NCBI RefSeq assembly: GCF_027943255.1
Contig: NC_072893.1
Coordinates: 115,505,784-115,569,783, forward strand
DNA length: 64,000 nt
Reading direction: 5' to 3'
Source of the DNA: Anastrepha obliqua
Taxonomy: Eukaryota; Arthropoda; Insecta; Diptera; Tephritidae
Part shown: positions 1 through 10,440 of the stretch, piece after piece
Numbering within the stretch: the stretch's first letter is position 1
Layout of the letters: the number at the start of each line of letters is the position of its first letter
The notes under the pieces: generated by a model
Databases searched by the model: none
What the model saw: only the letters and a program-made list of their open reading frames with translations
What the model was told of the DNA's origin: nothing
Made by a program: the position numbers and the translations under genes

Positions 1-3000
1 GCTACACCAGCTGTCATTAACGCCTCTAAGCAGCCATCAGCGTCCGTTCTCCAACTAATATTCGGTACATCAGTTCAATTATTATTACAGTTATTCATGC
101 CACCGCTTCTATTTCATCAGTGACATCGGTCACATCATTATCCAATACCAAAGCACATACAGTCGCAGCCTACTTACATACATACCTATGAATCGTATGG
201 ATCCTACCATCCAATGTCGACCAGTCAATCACACTTGCACTCACACACCTTCGCTACTCATCCCTGTGCCCTTTGCTGTGCCGCTTTGATGACTGCCATT
301 TAATTTCTTATCACAGCGCAAAAACTACCACTACCAACACATAGTTGCACGTACTTATTAAGGTGTGTACATACGTAGGTACATAATGTACTACAGCCCC
401 AATCTGTGGCAGTTCATCGTGGCAGCATCATTCCATACATTTTGCTCATCTGCTTTTTTTTTTGCTTTTGTTTCTTTTTATAACTTTCTATATCTTCCAA
501 AGCTGCCTTCCTTTTTTCTATGTATAGCGAAAGTAATTTTTCGGGGTCTTATTTACTACTTATTTATTTATTTCTTTTTCCCATTACTCTGCCAGTTCCC
601 ACTGTAGAGGAATATTAATGCAATTCATTTCGGGCTTCTTTTCTCTCTTTTTGAATCAGTATATTTGTAACGGGTGCTGGAGGCGCCTTTAGATTTTGTA
701 GCTCAGTAAAGCGTTTCGTTGCTGTGTGCGAAGGAAACTCTCGAAAAATATGCACACATACATAGAAATCTACCGAATTCTGATATAAAAAAACAATATT
801 AACTCACACAGATTACCAGATTTTTTCTTCGTCGCTAGATTTCTTTCCTTTTACCATCGCAATTTATTGCTATTGCTTTCAATTTTTTCCGCTATTCGCT
901 TGCTTTTCTTGATTTCTGTTTTTCCATTTTTTTTAATATTTTTTTTCTGTTGCGCTGCCATATCCTACTTTATCCTTGAATTGCGTCCGTTCGTATATAC
1001 AACAACAATGTATAAGTAATCAGTTCAACGCTATGTACAAAGTAAATGTAATCAAGCACCAACAGCAGTGGCAGCGACATAGCAATATAGTTAGCCGCGG
1101 CTATAAAACAGGACCGTATATCTACACGCGTATGTATGTACATATATATACTTCTGTGTATATAGAAAAATAAAAATTGTAGGGAGCGCAAAATTTTTCT
1201 TTTCGCACGCCAGCCATTTTTCCATGCCTGGCTAACTGGCTTGGGCGGCACTCACACAGCCTGCCAGTTGAGCGACCCCACCACCGTCACATCCATCCAA
1301 CCACATTCAGTGTCATCCCCATCATCAGCGCTGCGGGATAGACATTTAAGGTTTGAAAGGACATTGTCCTCATACCAAATCACACCACAACGTACGAGTA
1401 TATAGAAGCAGCTCCTCGATAACGTCGAGCATCCAGCGTGCCAGCCAGTCAGTCACTTATTCGTTATGGCTGCTGCCTTTCTTTTTTTGTTGCTCCTATT
1501 TCACGCCTCCTTTTCCTACATTTAAAAACATTTCGTCGACTGAAGGTTGAGGTTGCAGCGCAATTTTTCGCCGTTTCTTTCTTCCACACTTATCTTTACA
1601 TATATTATTTTCTTCATTTCTGCGGTTAAAATTCTCGCTTAGCAAACGTTTTAGTGCTTCAAACTTTCGTAATATTTAGGCTGATGAGTTTAGGTATTTG
1701 TTAAAGTGGTCAAATATTGTAATAGAGTTGTGCTTTATGTGCTGTGAATGTAGAATAACTAGAAGAATGGTCTTTTTTTCTTTTTATTGCATTTTAATTT
1801 TTATGTTTTCACCCTTTGTTTATAAAATATATTTTCCCAAATACAAATATTAGTTTGCTCTTCCTTTTTAAATTCATTAAACTTGCTTTCAGCTCATTGT
1901 GAAATTGACTACGAACTTTTAGCTTCGCTTATTAAAAAATATTAGTTCTTCACAATAAATGAATTAATTAAAAATAAACTAATTAAAAATTAAAAAAAAA
2001 TATGTATGCATGCATGAGCGCGCTCCATGCAACCTTTCTTAGAACTAAAGTGCTCCAAATATTTGCTACTTGGCAAATTCATTCGTTGAACCTGTTTTTG
2101 ATTTCTATTTTTCTATGTAGTTTTCTATCCTCAAACCCCATTACTCATCAGAAGTCTCGCCACTTCGCTCGTGCCCTGGCTTCAGCCAACAACTTCTTCG
2201 CCTACTCCAATTCAACGCCAAGAGATTTGCAGAACTTTTTCCTAATTTGCCTTGCTTCTTTGTTTATTTTTTCCCCCAACTGTCCCTTGCGTTTTGGAAT
2301 TTTCAATCTAATGGTATATGTTTTAGTGCCCCAATATATATGAATTCATTCACATGCTCATATGCTTTCACCTCCCATATTTGTAGTTATTTCTGAGTAT
2401 AAGTGTATACTTATGTGTGTGTATGTGTATAGTTGTGTGTGGTCCATGGTATTACTCTTTTCGACATTCACTGCGCTCGTTTACTACTTCATGTTACGCT
2501 CACTCGATAGTTCGGTCGAACGGTCGGATGGTTGGTTAGCTGGCATCGTTATCGACCAATGATATTGGAAATATGTCAGATGCGCAAAGCATCCATCGGT
2601 TTGGCTCCGACTCTTCGACGACGACGATGACTACTACAACGGCAACGGTAGCAATACTACAGACTACCCTGCAATCGACTGTAGGTACTCAAACTGCTAC
2701 CGTCTTACGTCCCACAGTTCCTGCATGGCATCGAACTTTGATCGGGGCTGGACTGTTTCGTTGCACCACAATTCCCCAAATATGAATGTGTATGTATATA
2801 TGTTTGTAGATCTATGTAGAATTTATACGTATGTATGTACGTAGTGCGCGCCCATAGTACTTGCAATCCAAAGCTGTAGGAGCACATGTACATAAGTATG
2901 TATGTATGTTTGTACATATTTCAAGTGGGTCTTTGGAATGAGACTTGTTCATCGCTGCTATTTTCTATTGAAATTGAAATTGGTTCGTCCTTTGACTGGG

Positions 3001-3864
3001 TGGGGGATGCTGCTGGCATAGCCACAAATTGAGTTCGTGTGTATCGGTATGTGTGTGTATATTTTAAATACTTTGGGTTGTTTCCTCCATGTGATTTTGA
3101 GGTGAGTTAAAGTGGCGTTATCGATGGGCTAAAACTGTCGATGTACGAAATTCAGGGCGACGAGAGCTTTGCTTGCTGCCATGTAGGGAGTTCATGCCAA
3201 ATGCATTTCTTTGTTGTTATTGTGCTGGTGTCGTTATTCGTTTGTCGTCGTTACGCCAATGCCAATGTATGTATTTATTGAAAAAGGGATTATGGACTAG
3301 TGTTTTTCGTTTTTGCTATTGCTGTTGTTTTTATTGCTATTGCTTTTTGTGTGGTTTGAGATGTACTATGTGTGTGTATGTGTGTGGTCGTTCTGCTGAT
3401 TTACGGGAATTTTCGATTGGATGTTGAAGTTTTGGCAAATGATGCGAACTTCCATATGTATGTATGCGTGTGTATATAGCTGTAAAACCATATAAGCAAC
3501 GCTCTGTATATGTTACAGTAACAAAATCCCTTGGCTGGTTGGCTGATTTTGCCATTTCGTTGGACGATTGGTTCAAATATGTAATGAGATTTTTATAATT
3601 TTATTTTTTTAGGGAGGTCATATGAGAGCGAGCGTACAGTGTAATGTATCACGCAAGCATGCATGCAGTTTAGGAATGTGTGGTGAGGTTCGAGATGGAT
3701 CTTGGCAGGGATTTCTTTAAATATAAAGACAGGAACGATCCGTATTTGTGCTAAATATTTGAAATCCACATTTAAAAATTCGCAACATTATGTTTTCGTG
3801 TTTGTTTTTAAGTTTATACAAATATATTAATTTATGCCTGTATATTAATTTACACTATTAACAC
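1..3864. other. Gene-free AT-rich DNA with simple repeats
   Basis: No coding region I can support. The stretch has many poly-T and poly-A runs and scattered CATA/TATG-type microsatellite tracts, for example around 2790-2910 and 3440-3480. Open frames here (for example 2002-2343) translate to F-, L-, S- and Y-rich peptides with no recognisable domain and look like chance ORFs. Confidence 0.6.
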
Positions 3865-4063
3865 TTAATCCTCCATCGGGCACCCGGGTCTGGCAAGAAA
3901 AGTCTGATTTTTCGCCCGTGCACGTGAATTCAACATCGAGGTAGCTTCCCAAAATTTATCGATTAATCGATTTATGGATATAAACTTTAAAAAAGGATCC
4001 TCGAACAGGACAAAAAGGGCACACTGGGATGCCCAAACGAAGGTTTCAGAAAAGGAGGGTTAA
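3865..4063. mobile_element. Candidate TTAA-flanked MITE (piggyBac-like ends)
   Basis: About 199 bp bounded by TTAA at 3865-3868 and 4060-4063. Directly inside, the left end reads TCCTCC and the right end, on the opposite strand, reads CCCTCC, giving a 6-bp terminal inverted repeat with one mismatch. A second inverted pair lies further in: GGGCACCC near 3879 and GGGCATCC (reverse strand) near 4028. A TTAA duplication with short C-rich ends and subterminal inverted repeats is the pattern of piggyBac-type non-autonomous elements. There is no coding capacity. The short inverted repeat could be chance, so this needs family members elsewhere in the genome. Confidence 0.35.
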
Positions 4064-4338
4064 ATTTGTAATTGAACTATTTCTTTTTGATTTATTTCGT
4101 TTTTATTTTGCTAGAACTTACATTCGGATTTGGGTCTTCCGAAGACGGAGCAATTTATTAAAACTTACCTCAGAGTCACTTATATCGAATGTTTTTAAGA
4201 GATTGAGCACTTCAAATTATAAGGCAGAACAGAACTATTTTTGGAAAGAATTTTATTACTTTTTTAAAATTTGGTATATAATATTATGGCATTTATTTTT
4301 TGACTATGATTTTTGAATATATTCGCCGCGGCTACTAG

Positions 4339-4639
4339 TTACAAGGTCCAATCAATTAGTGCAATTTTTGGTTAATTTTTCCAACAAAACTTTGCCGTAT
4401 GACGTCAATAGTTGCTTGAATATTGCAATAAATCGACTGTTAAGCGCGCTTTATGGCAATCAGCATGACTCGATAGCGCTCGCCATTCGCCATAACGGTA
4501 GCTCCTTCTTCATTTCGAAAGAGATAAGGGTCGATGATACCGCCAGTGCTCTATGCACTTCGCGAACAGATTTTTTTTTTTTCCTTTGCAAAGTAAATTT
4601 CACAATTTGGAAGCGTTGTTCTGGCCTTAAATGATTCAT
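4339..4639 (-). pseudogene. Gutted Tc1/mariner-superfamily transposase remnant
   Basis: On the minus strand an ATG at 4639 starts MNHLRPEQR followed by QIVKF, the characteristic start of a large insect transposase family related to Tc1/mariner (N-terminal helix-turn-helix then a DDE/D domain). After an A-tract frameshift comes SVREVHRALA (the rest of the first helix-turn-helix). The sequence then jumps to NGERYR and to a CHKARLTVDLL block, which in full-length relatives lie just before and after the second catalytic Asp. Most of the DNA-binding and catalytic core is therefore deleted, and the pieces lie in different frames. The flank at 4640-4735 may be its 5' untranslated and terminal region. 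Assignment is from remembered family motifs. It is clearly dead. Confidence 0.6.
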
Positions 4640-4739
4640 GAAGACTTATCAAACCTTACTGAACAGATATGCCATCACAGTATGCCATTCTCAACTGTCA
4701 AGCCATAGTTATCGATATCGATAGTTCACTTGCAGCTAA

Positions 4740-5883
4740 AAAAACACTCGATTTTTTTAACTGCTTTGTTTTTTTGTTCTTTTTATTTCGTTTATTTCGA
4801 TTGAATTTGCTGAAACGCAAGGAGAAAAAAACTTCATAATTACTTACCAGTTTCCTGCGAAAACTTAAATCTGGCAACTTACCTACCTGTTGGGGTAATT
4901 TTTCTCTTTATTTTTGTATTTCTTCAAAAACTGTTCCCTCATACCCAGTTCAAGAGATTAGAATGACAAGTTTTGAATTGGAGAGTAGTATGACCTTAAA
5001 TTTTGGTCTAATAAAGTGAAAGTTTCACGTAGGTCAAAAAACGCACTGTCTTTTTAGATTTTTTTTTAACCCGGTCTTGTGCATTTTCTCCATTTAATGC
5101 TTACTATACATTTTCTTATATGGAAGAAAATATCCAAAAACCTAATTTTATTCGAAGTTCTCCTACGAATTCAATTTCTTACCTGTTTAAAATAAAAAGG
5201 CTGAGTCTCGTGTAGGTAAACTGAGTTCTGAACACTAAACTGCTACACTTTACTCTCCATTTATCTAATTTTCATCCTTTAAGTAGCGCCACACGTGCAC
5301 CAGAAGCTTCGACTATGTAGAAAAAAAATTATAATTTAATAAAGACCATAGTAAACATTATATTTTTTATGAAATTGAATTCCTTACCAATTAAGTGCAT
5401 CTAATCTTTCACATTTACACATCTCCCTGTAACACATTTAATTTGTTCTATTGATGCATATTTTAAATTCCACAACATTTATCAGCGCTTACTCACTCCC
5501 AGCACACTAATTTACATAGTTTTTGCGATAAACCGCTGCTTTAATTGCCAACTTTAAAGGTTGATTGCACTATTTTCCCCTTGCATATTTTCCCACACAA
5601 TTGAATTTATTTTTAGTTTTTGTGTTTTTATAATTTTTCCATGAAAGCAAAACAACACACATTTTTTCTGTTAAACAAAGGAAGCAACACACGCGAAACT
5701 AACGGCATGGCGAGCGCGAGCGCGAGCGAAAATTGGTGAGCGGCTTTCTTTAGCTGCATATTTATATATGTATGTACATATGTAGCTTGTACTCTCACGA
5801 GAGTAAAGCGTTCTCAATTTGACCGCGAACCGTGGTGAATTCTCTTGAAAGGTATTATTCAATTTGGGAACTAATTGACCTCT
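4740..5883. other. Gene-free DNA
   Basis: No coding, RNA or mobile element recognised. It is AT-rich, with several donor-like GTAAGT matches on the minus strand (around 4845-4890 and 5177). An alternating GCGAGC run at 5709-5726 is locally GC-rich. Confidence 0.5.
5175..5206 (-). promoter_or_regulatory. Candidate zero-length-exon (recursive) splice site
   Basis: Read on the minus strand, a pyrimidine-rich tract ends in AAACAG and is followed immediately by GTAAGAAAT, so a 3' splice site abuts a 5' splice site (junction between 5183 and 5182). This is the architecture of recursive splice sites in long fly introns. A match of this kind can arise by chance, and no host gene on this strand has been identified. 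Confidence 0.2.
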
Positions 5884-5963
5884 AAGGGCTAGTTTTTCAG
5901 TACTAGTTTTATTATTCAAAAACTTCACCCCAGTTAAACTAGCACTGAAAAACTGAGCCTAAA
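5884..5963. other. Imperfect hairpin, pre-miRNA-sized
   Basis: Inverted arms at about 5885-5910 and 5936-5960 pair over about 25 bp with two or three mismatches or bulges, enclosing a loop of about 25 nt. Each arm carries AGTTTTTCAGT or its complement. The overall length of about 80 nt suits either a small foldback transposon or a microRNA precursor. Nothing else distinguishes the two. Confidence 0.35.
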
Positions 5964-8900
5964 GCCATTTCAAAAAGGGTTCTAAGTCTGCAAAATTGGG
6001 CAATCAAACTTAGAGTAACTGGAAAGCAGAGTTAAATTTGATTAAATTTTTCAAAAATAATCGATACAAATATCAGTACAAAACTTGGAAATAGTATTAG
6101 AAAATTGTATAGCTCGAAACAAGCTCCAGTTGCTTAAAAAAACCTAATGTTTTGCTTTCTTACTTACTTAAAAATTACTGATTCCAAATTAAATAAAATT
6201 TATAAATATATTAGCCCAAATTTACTCTAGTAAAGTTTTTAAAACCTATAGTATAAATACAAAATTTTACTTTAGAAAATTTTTAAGTTATAAGGAGTGT
6301 ATTTACAGTAGAATTAAAATACATATTATGTGTATATATCGTTCTCTCTCGAGGAAAACTTTTAATAAAGAACTAGTGCTTGATACAAAATTTCGTCATC
6401 ATGTATGAAGCGCAATTATTGTATATATAGTATGAAGTATATTTTTTATTTATTTAATATTTTTAATTTATTACTTCAAGTCTACTAGAATAGCAGCAGC
6501 TAAACTCAAAAAAACGTAGCAAGTCCTTTAGTACTAAACTACACATAAGGTAGTAAATAAATCTCTTAAAAATAAGCAAACAAAAACCTTCACTGCATTT
6601 GCTCAGCACGTTGCACTGAGAACACAGGTCACATGCTCATATGCGCTCCAACTTGTATTGCATTCAACTACTGAGAGCTAACCTTTATAGGGATATAATA
6701 AAAACAACCAAAGGCAATACCGTTAACGCGAATGCAACGGTAATGCCAGTAGTGAGAGAGAGATGAAATGAAGCGCAGCGCATGCGAAGTTTTTTCAATG
6801 CATGAGAACGAGATGGATGGCGGCTATAAACAACATCAACAGCAACAAATATTACAAACAACAATAGTGAGAGCGGAAGAGAGTGCGCCCAAAACAAAAC
6901 CAAACACAACAGCAGAGTTGTGGCAATACCTTCATCACTGCTGCTCTGCTATGCTTGTGTATGCCTGTATGTACGAAACGCGCCACATAAAAAAAGAAAA
7001 AATTCACGAAACAACAACAATGCGCACAGCAGTCAATACAGCAACACAAGTGGCCATAAAAATCACAATTTTTTTTCCTATACCTTCGACGCTATTCAAT
7101 ACAATGGCGCAAAGAGCGAGAGAATAAAAATAAGCAATTGAGTATTAGGGACAGCGTGAGAGCGACATCAAACTGAAAGAGCCACTCACGAGCGCCACTT
7201 GGAGCAAACTCCAGTCTGTGCGCTTGCAGAGCAGACAGACAGCTCACAGAGATACGCGCTTACGGTTTGAGACAGCGGTAATAGCGACCGCAGCGATGAA
7301 ATGGCCGCACAGTAGATGAAGAAGGTGGTGACTGAGTGGCTGGCAGCTGGTGTGTTTCCTTCACTCACTCACATACATTCATATATATATATACGCTGGT
7401 GCTCAGCACAGAGCTAGTGGTGGTGCTGCTACTGCCACTGCTGATAGTATATGTATATGTGTGGATTGGTAACTTCGACAATGATGACAACAAATACAAT
7501 GCAATAACAAAAACAATATTGCTAGCACATATGTACGAGTATAGATAGATTTTTAACAAACCTGATTGGATGTTATTGACTGCGGTGCTAACGACATTTT
7601 TTGTTGTACTTGACTTTGTTGCTTTTGTTGTTGTTATTGGTAATTTTGTTGCTGCTGCTAGGCGAGCATTTACTGCGCACTCTGCGCAACGTCAATGGTT
7701 GGGTAGCTCTTGTTGAGCTAAACTGAGCTAAGTTGGCTGGATGGCTGACTAGCTGGCGAGGCGTGTTGTATTTAATAGCATCTGGTGGATGTATTGAATA
7801 TGGCAGATACATGTATGTATGTGCCAATATACAATATTTTTTATGCTTTTGTTGTAAATATTTATTTGTTGTAATTTTTCTTGCTTATCGGCGCTGCTAC
7901 GCCTGCCTGCCATTTTATATGGCGTTCGCGTGTATATAATAAAATTATGGCAAAATAGCGAACGAATTGAATCTCGCTTGATTGTGACGCTGATACGCTT
8001 GGTCAGGCAGGCGCATGGAGTGGCAGATATTTACACATATGACGTTCTCTATGTACATACATATGTATGTACGTGTACGTGTTTATATGCATGCATATGC
8101 AAATATTGAGTGCGGATAATTCTTTATAGATGTCAAGCGCTCGTATTAATTTCTTTTCTGATATCATTACTGCAAACTAAAGTTAATCAATTAATGATGA
8201 AAGCATATTTCCAATTGTAGAGCATTTTGCCGTTCAATATTGCACTAGGCTGTAATTTTTAATTATAATTTTAGGTTTTGATAAATAAAAGTGGCGAAAA
8301 TCAGTTTCGTTAAGTAACATTTATATAAAAAATACTACGATTTTTGCTGAAAATACTTACAATTTTACAAAAAATTATTCTATGCCTTTTATTACTATTT
8401 TCAACATAAAATTTCATATATATTTTTAGTCCCTCTGAAGAAGATCTTCAGTTTTATTAAAATTTATGTTATTTTTTACCTTTCACCACCCCAAAAAATT
8501 TCCCAGTTTTCATTTTGTTACCAAGCCATTAAGTTTTATTGTTTTAATTAAGAAAAAACGCATTGCCTCATTACAAAAATAACCAAAAAAGCCATAAACA
8601 TTCAAATCTCCACCTCATAAGCATTAAAATTATAAATTCAACTGAATTACACAACAAAAATTTGAAGTCCATGAAAACTAGCTAATTTTATTGTGCCCAG
8701 TTTCAACACTCAAACCAATTTAAAATAAACTTATTAACTTTCGGTAACCTTTTTGGCAGCCAGCAATTTATATGTAATATACATATTTACATTTTTATTT
8801 TCTTTTTAAATGCTTGCATAGGTAGTAAATACAAACACAATGCGCTTGGAAGTATTTGTATGCACGCAATTTAAAATTTATGAGCCCAAAGGTCATTAGT

Positions 8901-9269
8901 TTAAAACTCAAGTACAACTGAGGCAATAAATGATGGCTTGGCAGCTAAAGTTTAAAGAGCTTTAGACAAATCTGATTTTTATTTCAATTTTGCAAATGAG
9001 TTGTTGTAGATCTATTTAAAACCCAGTTTTCGCTATAAACCCTTATTGGCTCGAATAACAAGGCAAAGTATAACAGAATAGAGAGAATTATCATTAAAAT
9101 TATTAAAACCAAACTTAAATATGGAACAACTCCAAATATTGCAGTGAAACAGTTTGAGCGCTGTTTTTTTAAATACTCATTGCTCTGTTTTCACAATCAC
9201 CTCTCTAAGTTTTATATGAAATTTATATTTCACTACATATTCATTTACTGCATTTTCATCTTCATTTAA
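5964..9269. other. Gene-free DNA with simple repeats
   Basis: AT-rich with CATACATATGTATG tracts (for example 8050-8100). No coding exon was recognised; the short frames at 6768-7127 and 7336-7827 lack domain features. A GAGAG-rich interval is listed separately. Confidence 0.5.
6745..7310. promoter_or_regulatory. GAGAG/GCCAT-rich interval, possible regulatory DNA
   Basis: GAGAG or close variants recur at about 6754-6763, 6868-6882, 7112-7121 and 7156-7164, and GGCCAT/GGCCG sites occur near 7050 and 7300. In flies GAGAG is bound by GAGA factor and GCCAT is the core of Pho sites; clusters of both occur in promoters and Polycomb response elements. The interval is also less AT-rich than its surroundings. 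This is motif counting by eye, so it is a hint only. Confidence 0.2.
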
Positions 9270-10440
9270 CTAAAGTTTAACTCCGAAAGTATACTCCGAA
9301 TTCTTTTAGAAGCTCAAAAAAGTTTGCGCTTTGTGTTATTTTTTAGTTTGTATTTATAAATATATTTATATTTATATCAGCACTCCGAAAATTACTCCGA
9401 TTTCTTTAGAAACCTCAGTCACTTGATCTTTGGCTTATTTTTATTGGGTGTGCTCTTAAACGCACTGAAGTAAACAATTGGCACTCCGAAAATTACTCCG
9501 AAGCATATAACTACTTAATCTTATATTAGAGCGACACCATACCATTTTTAATTATTCCAAAATATTTGCGCTTTAAAACGTATTGAAGTAAGCAATCATC
9601 ACTTAGAAAATTACTTAGATTTCTTTAAAAACTTGAACGTTACTTGCTCTTTGTTTTATTTTTAATTTTTGTGCTTTAAAATGCACTGGCGTAGCAAATC
9701 AGCACTCCGAAAATTACTCCGAAAAATTATAACTCCCAAATCTGCAATAAATACGACGCCATATCATTTTTAGTTACTCCAAATTGTTGATTTAACTGAA
9801 ATTTAACTCCGAAAATTTACTCCGAATTTGAAAAAATACAAAATTACATGCCAATTAGCATCTGAAACATTTAAACTTGTTAAGGGATTTTAGGAAAGTT
9901 TAGCAGCTCATACTAGGCGTTTTCCCTCCGTGCTAATTGGCGCCAGTTGGACACGCCAATTGAAGCCAAGTCTTCCTCCACCTGATCTTTCCAACGCAAA
10001 AGAGGCATTTCTCTTCCACTGCTTCTACCAGCAGTTATCGCATCGAATCGACCTGACCTAAGCAGCAAAATTTAAACTATTAGCAGACAAATACGGCATT
10101 ATTAGTTATTCCGCATTGTTGGATTAACTGAATTTTAATTTCGAAAATGTAGCCGGATTCTAAAAAACCAGTATACATACATACATATGTATATGCCATT
10201 ATTAGTTACTCCGAATTGTGGGTTTAACTGAAATTTAACTCCGAAAATGTATCCGTATTCTAAAAAATATGTAAGGTTACCATATTTTCTTACGTATACC
10301 TCGAAACGCACTTAGCTAGAAAATCCAGACTCCCAAAATTACTCCCTACATTGAAAACCACCCCAATTTGGTTTCGCATATTTTTATTGCAGCAAAAATG
10401 AAAAAAAATACATTAAATAGGTACTCCGAAATTTTTCTAA
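9270..10440. repeat. Diverged tandem repeat array on ACTCCGAAAA, array 1
   Basis: The motif ACTCCGAAAATTACTCCGA and decayed versions occur at about 9282, 9384, 9481, 9601 (as ACTTAGAAAATTACTTAGA), 9703, 9806, 10136 and 10228, with shortened forms near 10330 and 10424. Spacing between early copies is about 100-120 bp. Wider context shows two alternating unit types: 9384 resembles 9601, and 9481 resembles 9703. The real period is therefore about 215-220 bp, each unit holding two motif copies. Interrupted near 9890-10065 by an RTE-like LINE tail. Confidence 0.75.
9913..10056 (-). pseudogene. RTE-like LINE reverse transcriptase C-terminal tail
   Basis: The minus strand translates without interruption to a peptide ending ...MPLLRWKDQVEEDLASIGV, then SNWRQLARRENA and a stop at 9915-9913. 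The pattern LRWKDQVEEDLAS..V.NWR.LA is the typical extreme C-terminus of insect RTE-like endonuclease/reverse transcriptases, just after the RGRP-type basic stretch (here decayed to GREMP). Only about 48 codons remain; the catalytic domain is absent. The fragment is GC-richer than its surroundings and sits inside the ACTCCGAAAA array, so it inserted into that array or was caught up in it. Confidence 0.7.
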
